From Chloroflexota bacterium (GTDB lineage: Bacteria; Chloroflexota; Ktedonobacteria; Ktedonobacterales; Ktedonobacteraceae), in contig CADDYT010000081.1 in NCBI GenBank assembly GCA_902810755.1, positions 1 to 26,280 of the forward strand: 26,280 nucleotides of DNA. Direction: 5' to 3'. The translations under genes were made by a program, and so were the position numbers. The notes under the pieces were generated by a model. The model did not search any database. It was not told where the DNA came from and worked only from the letters and a program-made list of their open reading frames with translations. Shown here piece by piece: positions 16,033-24,049 of this stretch (within the stretch, counting starts at the first letter, position 1; each line of letters begins with the position of its first letter).

Positions 16033-17682
16033 ATGAATAATATGAATGCCAATATCAGCGCCAGTATACGCAAGTTGACACTGTTGTTCATCGCTCTTTT
16101 CATCGCGCTCAGCGGTGGGCTTGTCTACTGGCAGGTGGTGGTGGCAGATCAAGTCACGGCCAATATTCACAACGGGCGACATTGTTTCAGTGATGTCGCG
16201 CCACAACGCGGGCGCATCTTCGACCGTAACGGCAAACTACTGGCCTACTCCACCCTCGCCAGCAACGGCTGCGGCTATGTGCGCCACTACACCGATCCCT
16301 CTCTGGCCGGCCTGATCGGCTATTACATCAGCCCGCTTTTCTCCTCAACCGGCATTGAGCATCAGTACGAAGGGTACCTGGACGGCAGTTATGGCGTCAC
16401 GAAACTGGGCAACCTGGTCAATCAGACCCTGCACCTGCCCCCCGTCGGCGACGATATCTATCTGACCATCGACGACCGCATCCAGCAGGCCGCCAACTCG
16501 TACTTCGATAAGTACGCGGCAGCGGCGGATAACGTCAACATCTTCCCCTCGAATCGCGGCTCCATCATCATCATGGACCCGCACACCGGCGAAGTGCTGG
16601 CGATGGTCAGCCGCCCCGGCTTCGATCCCAACCGCATCGCCGCCGGTGATCTCAACTACTACAATCAACTGGTCAAAGACCCGGCGCAGCCGCTGCTCGA
16701 ACGCCCCATCAATGCCACCTACGTACCCGGCTCAACCTACAAAACGGTTACGTTGATGGCCTCGCTGGATGCAGGCACAACCCAGATGAGCGACCTGTTT
16801 TATAACGACAAAGACCCGAATCACCCGCAGGCCATCGGCCCGATACGCATTGGGGGCGAGACATTCGGGCCTTCGGGCAATAATATCATCGACTTCACCA
16901 GACACTATCCGGTCAACGTGGCCTATGGCTTTGCCCATTCGGATAACATCATCTTTGCTCAGATCGGCGCGAATCTCGGCATCAATAAATGGCTTGATTA
17001 CAACAAACGGTTCTACATCGGCCAGCCGATCCCCTTTGATCTGCCCGTCACTCCCAGCACAGTGACGCCGAAAAACGGGCAGCCGCTGCAACTCAACGGG
17101 CTGGCCGAGAACTCCTTTGGTCAGGGCGTCGATGATGTGACCCCGCTGCAAATGTCGCTGTTCGATAACGCCGTTGCCAACAATGGTACGTTGATGCGCC
17201 CGACGCTCATCTCAAAGATTGTGGATCCCAACGGTACAATCCTGCAATCGTTCAGCCCGCAGACGCTTGGCACCCCTATCAGCAGCCAGACGGCGGCTCA
17301 GGTGCGCACCGCGATGCTGGGGGTGGTACGCTGCGGCTCCGGTCGCTTCGGCGACACCGGCTCCGTCGCGAACCCGACCATGTGGACTTCGCCCTACCAG
17401 ATCATCGCTAAAACGGGTACCGGCCAGGTCGGCGGCAACAAAGGGGCCGAAGCCTGGGTCATTTCACAGGCTCCATACTCCAACCCGAAATTGACCATCG
17501 TCTCCATGAAAGAGAACGCGGGCGAAGGCGGTCTGGTCAACGGCCCCATCATCACGCAGCTCTACAACTATATTTTCTCCACCATTCCACAGTACAAAAT
17601 GGCCCCGGTCGAGTCAACCGATGTCAACCAGCTTACCGCGCAGGATGATAATTATTGCGCGCAAACCGGGCTACTGCAATGA
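16033..17682 (+). CDS. Class B penicillin-binding protein (peptidoglycan transpeptidase)
   Basis: It cross-links peptidoglycan on the outside of the membrane. From Met at 16033 the 549-residue product has one N-terminal membrane anchor (about 14-38), a short dimerisation-like region beginning APQRGRIFDRNGKLLA (the hallmark of class B PBPs), and a transpeptidase domain with PGSTYK (nucleophile Ser234, Lys237), SDN (303-305) and KTGTGQ (460-462). It is short and resembles the PbpA/FtsI-like proteins of actinobacteria and Firmicutes rather than long PBP2. No rodA/ftsW gene is beside it. AGGA lies 8 nt before this ATG; a second ATG at 16024 lies within the ribosome site and is less likely. Its stop is 5 nt from the stop of the convergent fur-type gene. 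Confidence 0.93.
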   Translation: MNNMNANISASIRKLTLLFIALFIALSGGLVYWQVVVADQVTANIHNGRHCFSDVAPQRGRIFDRNGKLLAYSTLASNGCGYVRHYTDPSLAGLIGYYISPLFSSTGIEHQYEGYLDGSYGVTKLGNLVNQTLHLPPVGDDIYLTIDDRIQQAANSYFDKYAAAADNVNIFPSNRGSIIIMDPHTGEVLAMVSRPGFDPNRIAAGDLNYYNQLVKDPAQPLLERPINATYVPGSTYKTVTLMASLDAGTTQMSDLFYNDKDPNHPQAIGPIRIGGETFGPSGNNIIDFTRHYPVNVAYGFAHSDNIIFAQIGANLGINKWLDYNKRFYIGQPIPFDLPVTPSTVTPKNGQPLQLNGLAENSFGQGVDDVTPLQMSLFDNAVANNGTLMRPTLISKIVDPNGTILQSFSPQTLGTPISSQTAAQVRTAMLGVVRCGSGRFGDTGSVANPTMWTSPYQIIAKTGTGQVGGNKGAEAWVISQAPYSNPKLTIVSMKENAGEGGLVNGPIITQLYNYIFSTIPQYKMAPVESTDVNQLTAQDDNYCAQTGLLQ

Positions 17683-17687
17683 GGAGA

Positions 17688-18134
17688 TCACGAAGCGGTT
17701 TTTTGCATGGCCTGCCAGCAGGCATCGCAATAGCCGGCCGCCACCAGATCGAGCGTCAGCCCGTGAAAGTGGTATTGTTCCTGAAGCAACTCGTTCAGGT
17801 TGCCCAGGAGCGTATCATCCAGGTGAATGATGGCGCGGCAGCCGCGACAGACGAGGTGATGATGGGCCTTCCCTTCAGCCGCCTCGTAGTGCGGCTGCTC
17901 GCCCGGCAACCGGTTCTCGCGTACCAGCCCTAACTCGCGCAGCAATTCCAGCGTGCGGTAAATCGTTGAGAGGCTCACGTAGGGATTGCGTTCCTGCACC
18001 CGCTCCGTAATTTGCTCAATACTCAGGTGTTCCTCTGCTTCTTGAATGACACTCAGAATCAAAAATCTCTGCGGTGTTAGCTTGTAGCCACGCTTACGGA
18101 GCGTCTCGTTACTTGCCTTAACGTAATGATGCAT
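17688..18134 (-). CDS. Fur-family metal-dependent transcriptional repressor
   Basis: The 148-residue product matches Fur/PerR/Zur regulators: winged-helix DNA-binding part with KLTPQRFLILSVI (18-30) and the recognition helix VSLSTIYRTLELLRELGLV (53-71), then HYEAAEGKAHHHLVCRGC (82-99). Two CxxC pairs, Cys96/Cys99 and Cys136/Cys139, would form the structural zinc site. Residues His91-93 and the HFH near 123 are candidates for the regulatory metal site. Whether it senses iron, zinc or peroxide cannot be decided. The start at 18134 has AGGGG 7 nt upstream. A longer start at 18176 would fall at the predicted transcription start itself. Confidence 0.94.
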   Translation of the reverse strand: MHHYVKASNETLRKRGYKLTPQRFLILSVIQEAEEHLSIEQITERVQERNPYVSLSTIYRTLELLRELGLVRENRLPGEQPHYEAAEGKAHHHLVCRGCRAIIHLDDTLLGNLNELLQEQYHFHGLTLDLVAAGYCDACWQAMQKTAS

Positions 18135-18176
18135 CCTGCAACCCCTGTTCCACAAAAAAGTATTTTCTGTACGCAT

Positions 18177-18205
18177 ATCCTAGCACTCTACTGCATAGCC
18201 GTCAA
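18177..18205 (-). promoter_or_regulatory. Probable promoter of the Fur-family gene
   Basis: On the minus strand TTGACG (18200-18205) and TAGGAT (18177-18182) are 17 nt apart. Initiation near 18170 leaves a leader of about 36 nt to the ATG at 18134. No clear Fur-box dyad is seen over it. Confidence 0.5.
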
Positions 18206-18336
18206 ATATTTTCCACAATGTGCCTGTTGTCACCGTTCATTTCTGATAGCGAAGGATGAAGAATGCTCTCGGACGTGTCATGCTGAGCGGGGCGAAGCAT
18301 CATAGGCGTTCACTTCAGCCAGTGCCAACGCAGGGC

Positions 18337-18430
18337 AGGCCACCCGCCAGGGGTAGCCCTACTATAGACACGACTCCACAGGCGGCACGACCGCCGCGTC
18401 TAGAGTAGGGCCACCCCTGGCGGGTGGCCT
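18337..18430. repeat. Palindromic hairpin element, copy 2
   Basis: The arms 18337-18366 and 18401-18430 are nearly perfect 30-bp inverted repeats with the same core as the iorA copy; the left arm has GGGTAGCC where the family has GGGTGGCC. The 34-nt loop contains GGCGG-CACGA-CCGCC, an inner stem, and CTCCACA, the reverse of TGTGGAG. The element is therefore in opposite orientation to copies at 766 and 24199. Confidence 0.92.
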
Positions 18431-18455
18431 GGGGCGGCCTGAAGTGAACGCCTAT

Positions 18456-18538
18456 GGGGGTAGCCCTACTCTACGCGGCGGCTCCACAAGCCCTACGACC
18501 CGTTCGTATATAGCAGGGCCACCCCTGGCGGGTGGCCT
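18456..18538. repeat. Partial palindromic hairpin element, copy 3
   Basis: The right arm (18509-18538) is complete. The left arm is truncated to GGGGGTAGCCCTACTCTA (18456-18473), lacking its outer 12-13 bases. The loop keeps GGCTCCACAAG. It probably arose by the 108-bp duplication together with copy 2. Confidence 0.85.
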
Positions 18539-18630
18539 GGGGCGGCCTGAAGTGAGCGCTTCTGGGGCGAAGCATGATACGTCCGGGAAAATCATTATCG
18601 ACCGATCCAGTTTGAAAAGGCAGGCAAAAC

Positions 18631-18924
18631 ATGGTACACTGGGAACATAGATACTTGCTTGGGACAATGGTCTTTACTATTGCCGGAGATGTCGTGCGTG
18701 ACTTCGATGAAGAATATGAGGCGTGGGGCTGGCTGGAACAGGAAGGATGGGGCCTGGTGGCTATCGAACCCCCTGACCCCGTGCGTCCCGGCGCGTGCAA
18801 ATACTACTTCAAACGCCAGCGTCCGCCCACATACTATTCGGCGCGCACGACCGGGGCTATGTCATCCGTTTCTGCCGCGCGGCCCGCTGTACCTGACTCG
18901 CGCCGGGGGAAGCGGTCAGGATAG
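18631..18924 (+). CDS. Small DUF4177-like protein
   Basis: The 97-residue product begins VHWEHRYLLGTMVFTI and continues YEAWGWLEQEGWGLVAIEPPD...CKYYFKRQRP. This is the pattern of DUF4177-type small proteins: an N-terminal W-E-(Y/H)-(K/R) strand, a helix ending E-G-W-x-L-V and a final Y-x-F-K-R strand. The function of that family is unknown. The tail after about residue 65 is low-complexity. A weak AGGCAGG precedes the ATG. The gene begins 46 nt after the repeat cluster and ends 15 nt before fdhD, so the two may share a transcript. Confidence 0.65.
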   Translation: MVHWEHRYLLGTMVFTIAGDVVRDFDEEYEAWGWLEQEGWGLVAIEPPDPVRPGACKYYFKRQRPPTYYSARTTGAMSSVSAARPAVPDSRRGKRSG

Positions 18925-18939
18925 ACAGGATACATTGCT

Positions 18940-19809
18940 ATGACACTTCCAGGCTTCTGGCGTTCCTCACTGGATCCGGAGCGCGTTATGCAGGCCAGTG
19001 TCACCCACTGGCAGGAGAATCAACACCAGCAGCGCGAAGATGCCCTGACGGTTGAGGAGCCGTTTGAGGTGCAGATCGACCGCCGCAGCCTGGCCGTCAT
19101 CATGCGCACACCCGGCAACGATCGCGAACTGGCGATGGGTTTTCTTTTCACCGAGGGCATCATCCTGGGCGCCGCCGATGTGCTGGCGCTCGAAGACGCG
19201 CTGGATGCCGATGGCCTGCCCCTGCCCAATGTTGTCACCGTTCGCCTGCGCAACCAGGCGCAGCAGGCGGCATTCCAGCCGCAGCCTGTTGCCTTTGAGC
19301 GCCATTTCGCGGTCTCGGCAAGCTGCGGCCTGTGCGGCAAAAACAGCATCACTGACCTGCTCATTTCCGCGCCCCCGCTGGAACCCGATACCCTGCGTAT
19401 CCCTGCCGCGCTGCTCTACACGCTGCCGGAACGCCTGCGCGCCGCCCAGTCCGTCTTTACCCACACCGGGGGCCTGCACGCCGCCGCCCTCTTCTCCGCC
19501 GACGGACAGCTCCTGCTCCTGCGCGAAGATGTCGGGCGGCACAACGCCGTCGATAAGCTTATCGGGCATGGCTTGCTGCATGGCACTTTCCCCTATACCC
19601 GCCATATCCTCATGCTCAGCGGGCGCACCTCCTTTGAGATTATCCAGAAGGCCCTGCTGGCTCGCATCCCCTGTATCGCTGCCATCTCCGCCCCTTCTAG
19701 CATGGCCGTCGAACTGGCGGAGCGCGCAGGCATCACTCTCATTGGCTTCCTGCGCGACCACACCATGAATGTCTACACCCACCCGGAGCGTATCGTCTCT
19801 TTTTCATGA
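18940..19809 (+). CDS. fdhD: Formate dehydrogenase accessory sulfurtransferase FdhD
   Basis: FdhD binds molybdenum cofactor and transfers sulfur from the cysteine desulfurase IscS to it, making formate dehydrogenase active. The 289-residue product has EEPFEVQID, RTPGNDRELAMGFLFTEGII (57-76), the sulfur-carrying loop SCGLCGK (Cys129 and Cys132), HTGGLHAAALF, REDVGRHNAVDKLIG and LSGRTSFEIIQKALLARIP. A slightly later ATG at 18988 is an alternative start, but the family signatures are complete either way. No formate dehydrogenase gene is in the window, so its client enzyme must be elsewhere. Confidence 0.95.
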   Translation: MTLPGFWRSSLDPERVMQASVTHWQENQHQQREDALTVEEPFEVQIDRRSLAVIMRTPGNDRELAMGFLFTEGIILGAADVLALEDALDADGLPLPNVVTVRLRNQAQQAAFQPQPVAFERHFAVSASCGLCGKNSITDLLISAPPLEPDTLRIPAALLYTLPERLRAAQSVFTHTGGLHAAALFSADGQLLLLREDVGRHNAVDKLIGHGLLHGTFPYTRHILMLSGRTSFEIIQKALLARIPCIAAISAPSSMAVELAERAGITLIGFLRDHTMNVYTHPERIVSFS

Positions 19810-19972
19810 GTATACCCCCTCTCATGACATAATCGGTAATATTGCCATATAGCCCGAACTGGCTGTATATCAAATCCACTTCTGCTTCGTTCTACTGGGT
19901 AGAGGTTATGTCTTTACCTGTGGTTGAGGTTTTACATATATGAATGAAGTGTTGTGTATGAGGAGTGAGGGT

Positions 19973-21160
19973 GTGAGAAGACTGGTTTTGCTTTCCATCG
20001 TGCTTTTGACCCTTTTGACAGCGTGCGGTAGCCCCGATCCCGCCTCTGTGGCGACACAGGCTCCGACAAAACAGCCAACGCCAACACCGGCCCCGCCGAT
20101 CAAACTGCCGCCGACGATGCCGCATATTTTGCCCACGCCTACGCCTATCACGTTAGGCCCGGCCCCCGTTCTTGGCATCCAGGGCGACCCCAGGGTCTCC
20201 TTTCCCGGCATTCCCTGGGTGCGGCTCAGCTATCCCACCTGTGGAGCAGGCAACCTGCAGGGAGATGTTCTCAAGCAGACCATCCAGCAGTACCACAAAC
20301 AGGGGGTGCATGTCATGCTCACCATCTGTCAGTGGTCGAGCGGCCCTAAGCTTTTTGATCCAGCTCCGTTGAAGGATGCCGCACAGGGCTGGGCCGACGC
20401 GGTGCAGTGCGGCAACGAGCAGATGAAGTATGCCCCACCGGCCACCATGTATATTCCTCCTGCCGCCTTTGCCCGTTTTTACGACGCCTGCAAGAAGGCT
20501 ATGCATGCCGTGCGCCCGGATATCCCCATCATTCTTGGCTCCCTCGACCCGCATGTTGGCGGCGTTGATTATGCTCCCCTGTATGACCAGGTTGGCTATC
20601 TCAATGCCATGCAATCCGCCATGAACAGCTCTGTCCATCCCGGCGGCCACTGGAGCTGGCGTTCAGAGATTGTGGGCCTGATCGATAGCTGGCATAACGG
20701 CTACCCGAGCCAGAGCGTCAACAGCCTCTACTACCTGTTTCTCTTCTGGGCGCAGCAATTCGGCGTCTCCCCCGGCTCGCTGGGCCACCATCTCTGGGTG
20801 ATCGAGGCCACCGGCTGCTTCATGGGCTGCGGCATCAACCCCTACAGCGGCTACCAGGTTGCTGTTTCGCACATCCTGACGCTCATCATCGATGTCCAGA
20901 CGGCCATGCGCTATCACGTTCCCATATTCTATTTCAGCGGCGAAGATTTCTACGCCAGCGGCGTCTACTGGCCAATTGGCGTGCTGGACCTGAACCTGCA
21001 CCCCAAGCCCATCCGTCAGGACCTCTGGATGGGCGCGCGCAGTCTCACCATGTCCTGTCCCGGACGGTCGATCACTATCGTCAATCAAGAGCAACTGCTC
21101 GCTCACCTCTACGCCGGTTGCGCCTTGCCTGACAACTATCTCGCTATTCTGGAGAGCTAA
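19973..21160 (+). CDS. Exported lipoprotein, possibly clan-A glycoside-hydrolase-like (paralogue 1)
   Basis: The product has a lipoprotein signal (VRRLVLLSIVLLTLLTAC, lipobox LTAC, Cys18), a Pro/Thr spacer to about residue 60, and a domain of about 330 residues. The domain has the rhythm of a TIM barrel: VHVMLTIC, then VQCGNEQMKY, then LWVIEATGC. An Asn-Glu after the fourth strand and a Glu after the seventh are the catalytic residues of clan GH-A glycosidases, so a carbohydrate-active role is possible; I cannot place it in a known family. It is closely similar to 22792-24021 but lipid-anchored. The GTG at 19973 is chosen because AGGAG lies 7 nt upstream and the signal peptide begins there; ATG at 19958 or 19940 is possible. 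A hairpin terminator follows. Confidence 0.75.
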   Translation: MRRLVLLSIVLLTLLTACGSPDPASVATQAPTKQPTPTPAPPIKLPPTMPHILPTPTPITLGPAPVLGIQGDPRVSFPGIPWVRLSYPTCGAGNLQGDVLKQTIQQYHKQGVHVMLTICQWSSGPKLFDPAPLKDAAQGWADAVQCGNEQMKYAPPATMYIPPAAFARFYDACKKAMHAVRPDIPIILGSLDPHVGGVDYAPLYDQVGYLNAMQSAMNSSVHPGGHWSWRSEIVGLIDSWHNGYPSQSVNSLYYLFLFWAQQFGVSPGSLGHHLWVIEATGCFMGCGINPYSGYQVAVSHILTLIIDVQTAMRYHVPIFYFSGEDFYASGVYWPIGVLDLNLHPKPIRQDLWMGARSLTMSCPGRSITIVNQEQLLAHLYAGCALPDNYLAILES

Positions 21161-21181
21161 CAGACGGCTTGATCCATTCCC

Positions 21182-21207
21182 TGCGCCAGGGACATATCCC
21201 TGGCGCA
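21182..21207 (+). terminator. Hairpin terminator after the lipoprotein gene
   Basis: A perfect 11-bp stem TGCGCCAGGGA/TCCCTGGCGCA has a 4-nt loop (CATA), 21 nt after the stop codon. Only a scattered T-rich stretch (TTATTTTC) follows about 15 nt later. Confidence 0.65.
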
Positions 21208-21233
21208 TCAGATCAGTCGCCGTTATTTTCTCC

Positions 21234-21262
21234 TTGAACATCTTTCCCTGTCATGGTACTAT
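21234..21262 (+). promoter_or_regulatory. Probable mnmE promoter
   Basis: TTGAAC (21234-21239) and TACTAT (21257-21262) are separated by 17 nt. It lies just after the terminator of the preceding gene, with a leader of about 60 nt. Confidence 0.5.
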
Positions 21263-21328
21263 AGCCTCGAATTCATTACTTCTCTCAGTATTTCTACTGA
21301 GATAGATACTTTTTAGCAGGTTGGAAGA

Positions 21329-22789
21329 ATGCAGTTTGATACAACGACGGATACCATTGCGGCTATTGCGACCCCGCCAGGAGTGGGCGGCATTGGCGTG
21401 ATACGGGTGAGCGGGCCGGAGGCGTTTGACGTGGTGCTGCCGCTGCTGAAACTGGCAGGTGGCAGCGAGGAGGTACCGCCCTCACATCGGTTGACATTTG
21501 CGCGCGTTGTTGACCCACAGACGCGGGAGGCGGTAGATGAGACGCTGGTGGCCTTTATGCGCCCTCCACACACATATACCCGCGAGCCGGTGGTGGAGAT
21601 ACAGGGGCATGGTGGTCCGCTGGTCATGCGCCGCATCTTGCGCCTGGTGCTGGCGCAGGGGGCGCGCATGGCAAACCCCGGAGAATTCACTCTGCGCGCT
21701 TTTCTCAACGGGCGGCTCGACCTCGCGCAGGCCGAGGCGGTGATGGACCTGATTGGCTCGCAGACCGAGGCCGGGCAGCGACTGGCCATGCAGCAGTTGA
21801 GCGGGCGTGTCTCCGCGCAGGTGCAGGAGGCACGTAGCGCCATTCTGGGCGTCATCGCCCGGATCGAGGCCAGCATCGATTTTCCCGAAGAGGATGTGCC
21901 TGTTCCCCAGGTCGACGAACTGCGCCCATTGATCGCGCAGGCGCAGCGACAGGTGGATGCGTTGCTAGCCGGGTCCGAGCAGGGGCGGCTCTATCGTCAG
22001 GGCCTGCGCACCGCCATCATCGGGCGTCCCAATGTTGGCAAATCCAGTATGCTCAACGCCCTGTTGCGCGCCGACCGCGCGATTGTGACGCCGATTGCCG
22101 GTACCACACGTGATACTGTGGAGGAGGTCGCGAATCTGCGCGGCATCCCCCTGCACCTGATCGATACTGCCGGTATCACGCCCAGCGACGACCCTGTCGA
22201 GCAGATTGGCGTGCGGCGCAGTCGGGCCGCAGCCGAAAGCGCCGATGTTGTCCTGCTCGTCTTCGACGGCTCTGAGCCACTGACCGCGCAGGATCGTTGG
22301 ATTGCCAGGGAGCTGCGTCTTATGGGCTTTGGCGGCTCAACCTCTTCTCTAGATGACGAAATAACGACGCAGGACATGGCACGGCACGGTCGCCCCATCG
22401 TCCTCTTGCTTAATAAAGCTGATCTCCCGTGCCGGTTGGAGATCGACGAACTGCGTCAGATGTGGCCCGAAGCTCCCCTGGTCTTCACCTCGACGCTCAC
22501 CGGCGCCGGTCTCGACGAACTGGAAGAGACGGTGGCCGAACTGGTGCTGGCAGGGAAGACCATGAATAGCGAAAGCGTGCTGGTGACCAGCGCCCGCCAT
22601 CAAGAGGCCCTGCGCCGCGCTGCCGAACACCTGCGCGCCTCCCTGCTGCCATTAGAGCAGGGCCTGCCGCTCGATTTCGTCTCCATCGACCTGCGCGCCG
22701 CTTACAACGCGCTGGGTGAGATCACCGGAGAGACAGCCAGCGAAGACCTTCTGGACAGGATCTTCAGCGAGTTTTGTATAGGGAAATAG
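21329..22789 (+). CDS. mnmE: tRNA uridine-5-carboxymethylaminomethyl modification GTPase
   Basis: MnmE, with MnmG, modifies the wobble uridine (U34) of certain tRNAs. The 486-residue protein has the N-terminal folate-binding domain (TIAAIATPPGVGGIGVIRVSG, 9-29; FTLRAFLNGRLDL), a helical middle, and an inserted GTPase domain with GRPNVGKSS (232-240), GTTRD (258-262), DTAG (279-282) and NKAD (362-365). The C-terminal CIGK (483-486) carries the conserved cysteine. About 20 extra residues (332-355, GFGGSTSSLDDEITTQDMAR) lie in the GTPase domain before the NKAD motif. mnmG is not adjacent. The next gene starts 3 nt after its stop, so the two are probably cotranscribed. Confidence 0.97.
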   Translation: MQFDTTTDTIAAIATPPGVGGIGVIRVSGPEAFDVVLPLLKLAGGSEEVPPSHRLTFARVVDPQTREAVDETLVAFMRPPHTYTREPVVEIQGHGGPLVMRRILRLVLAQGARMANPGEFTLRAFLNGRLDLAQAEAVMDLIGSQTEAGQRLAMQQLSGRVSAQVQEARSAILGVIARIEASIDFPEEDVPVPQVDELRPLIAQAQRQVDALLAGSEQGRLYRQGLRTAIIGRPNVGKSSMLNALLRADRAIVTPIAGTTRDTVEEVANLRGIPLHLIDTAGITPSDDPVEQIGVRRSRAAAESADVVLLVFDGSEPLTAQDRWIARELRLMGFGGSTSSLDDEITTQDMARHGRPIVLLLNKADLPCRLEIDELRQMWPEAPLVFTSTLTGAGLDELEETVAELVLAGKTMNSESVLVTSARHQEALRRAAEHLRASLLPLEQGLPLDFVSIDLRAAYNALGEITGETASEDLLDRIFSEFCIGK

Positions 22790-22791
22790 GG

Positions 22792-24021
22792 ATGATGAAT
22801 CCGTGGAATAGAATAAAGCAGGCAAAAATTGGCTCATGGCTGGTGCTGGCCATCATGGTTGTCGGCGTCGTCTTCTTATCAGGCTTTGAATACAGGATGG
22901 TCGTAGCCAGCCAGCAATCGGGGATCATACCTCAGTTGACGCCTCAGCCAACCATGCCGCCCATTCTCTCCTCGCCTGCGCCATCGGTTACGCCCGTGAC
23001 TCCGGGTAAGGTCGCCTGGCCTGTTCTTGGAATCGATGCCAGCACCGATTTTGCTTATTACCCCGGCATTCCCTGGATACGCCTTAGCTATCCTACCTGT
23101 GGTTGGGGCAACCTGCGAGGCAGCATATTACAGCAGACCATCGCCGCCTACCATCGGCAGGGCATTCGTGTGCTGCTCATCGTCTGTCAGAATTCCAGCG
23201 GCGGCCCGAAGCTGTTCAATACGCAGTTGCTCAACGATGCCGCGCGGGGAAACGCCGATGCCGTGCAGTGCGGCAACGAGCAGATGAAATATGACCCGCC
23301 GGCCACGCTCTACGTGCCGCCTCAGAACTTCGCCCGTTTCTATGACCTCTGCTCGCAGGCCGTTCATGCCGTTAACCCCAATGTTCCCGCCCTGCTCGGC
23401 TCCCTCGACCCGCACGTTGGCGGCGTTGACTACGCGCCGTTGATGAGCCAGGTGCAGTACCTGAACCAGGTGCAGAGCGCCATGAATACAACCGTTCATC
23501 CCGGCGGCCACTGGAACTGGCATACCCAGGTTCTCGGCCTGATCGATAGCTGGCATAACGGCTATCCCGACTCTTCCGTCAACAGCCTCTATCACCTGTT
23601 CCTCTTCTGGGCACAGCAATTTCATGTCAGCGTCAACGCCATCGGCCAGCATATCTGGGTGATCGAGGGAACCGGCTGCTTCCAGGGCTGTGGCCTCGAC
23701 CCGACCAATGCCTATCAGATCGCTGTCTCACACGTGCTAACTCTGATTACCGATGTGACCACTGCCATGCGCTATCACGTCCCATTTTTCTACTTCAGCA
23801 GCGAAGATTTTGTGCTGCAGGGCCTCTACTGGCCGATCGGCATTCTCGACACGCACGGCCAGCCCAAACCCCTGCGCCAGGATCTAGCGATGGGCGCGCG
23901 CAAACTAACCATGACCTGCTCCACCGGCAAATCCACCGTCATTAACCAGGAACAACTTCTCGTCTCCCTCTACAATGGTTGCTCTCTCCCCGCCAGCTAT
24001 GTAGATATCCTGGCAAGTTGA
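22792..24021 (+). CDS. Membrane-anchored exported protein, possibly glycoside-hydrolase-like (paralogue 2)
   Basis: The 409-residue product has a signal-anchor (about 14-31) with no lipobox, a Pro-rich spacer to about 72, and a domain highly similar to that of 19973-21160. Shared stretches include PGIPW(V/I)RLSYPTCG, ADAVQCGNEQMKY, LGSLDPHVGGVDYAPL, SWHNGYP, LFLFWAQQF and TAMRYHVP. Asn162-Glu163 and Glu292 (WVIEGTGC) are in the relative places of clan GH-A acid/base and nucleophile residues, 129 residues apart. Several cysteines are shared, as expected for a protein folded outside the cell. ATG 22792 is chosen over the upstream in-frame TTG; a GGGA lies about 10 nt before it. It is probably translated from the mnmE transcript. 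Its 3' end is followed by a repeat cluster. Confidence 0.75.
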   Translation: MMNPWNRIKQAKIGSWLVLAIMVVGVVFLSGFEYRMVVASQQSGIIPQLTPQPTMPPILSSPAPSVTPVTPGKVAWPVLGIDASTDFAYYPGIPWIRLSYPTCGWGNLRGSILQQTIAAYHRQGIRVLLIVCQNSSGGPKLFNTQLLNDAARGNADAVQCGNEQMKYDPPATLYVPPQNFARFYDLCSQAVHAVNPNVPALLGSLDPHVGGVDYAPLMSQVQYLNQVQSAMNTTVHPGGHWNWHTQVLGLIDSWHNGYPDSSVNSLYHLFLFWAQQFHVSVNAIGQHIWVIEGTGCFQGCGLDPTNAYQIAVSHVLTLITDVTTAMRYHVPFFYFSSEDFVLQGLYWPIGILDTHGQPKPLRQDLAMGARKLTMTCSTGKSTVINQEQLLVSLYNGCSLPASYVDILAS

Positions 24022-24049
24022 GGGGGAACTGGATTGCCCATCGGCCCCG

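Larger units (their letters stand above)
18271..18584. repeat. Nested composite repeat with two hairpin elements
   Basis: Outer inverted ends are GGACGTGTCATGCT (18271-18284) and AGCATGATACGTCC (18571-18584), matching at 13 of 14 positions. Inside them CATAGGCGTTCACTTCAG (18301-18318) is inverted relative to CTGAAGTGAACGCCTATG (18439-18456). Within these are two hairpin elements of the family also found in iorA (18337-18430 and 18456-18538). The second half is a 108-bp direct duplication: the sequence starting at 18401 recurs from 18509 with few changes and includes GGGGCGGCCTGAAGTGA in both. The ATGCTGAGCGGGGCGAAGCAT portion resembles dispersed palindromes I remember from several environmental genomes. 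No real gene lies in it; short open frames here are artefacts of stop-poor arms. Confidence 0.9.

Noticed and set aside
18337..18538. CRISPR array
   Set aside because: The repeats are palindromic and in inverted pairs, spacing is irregular, the loops are conserved rather than unique, and no cas genes are near.
18444..18667. Open frames within the 18-kb repeats, for example with GPPLAGGL or RPPARGGP
   Set aside because: They are translations of the stop-poor palindrome arms; the same peptides appear wherever the element occurs.
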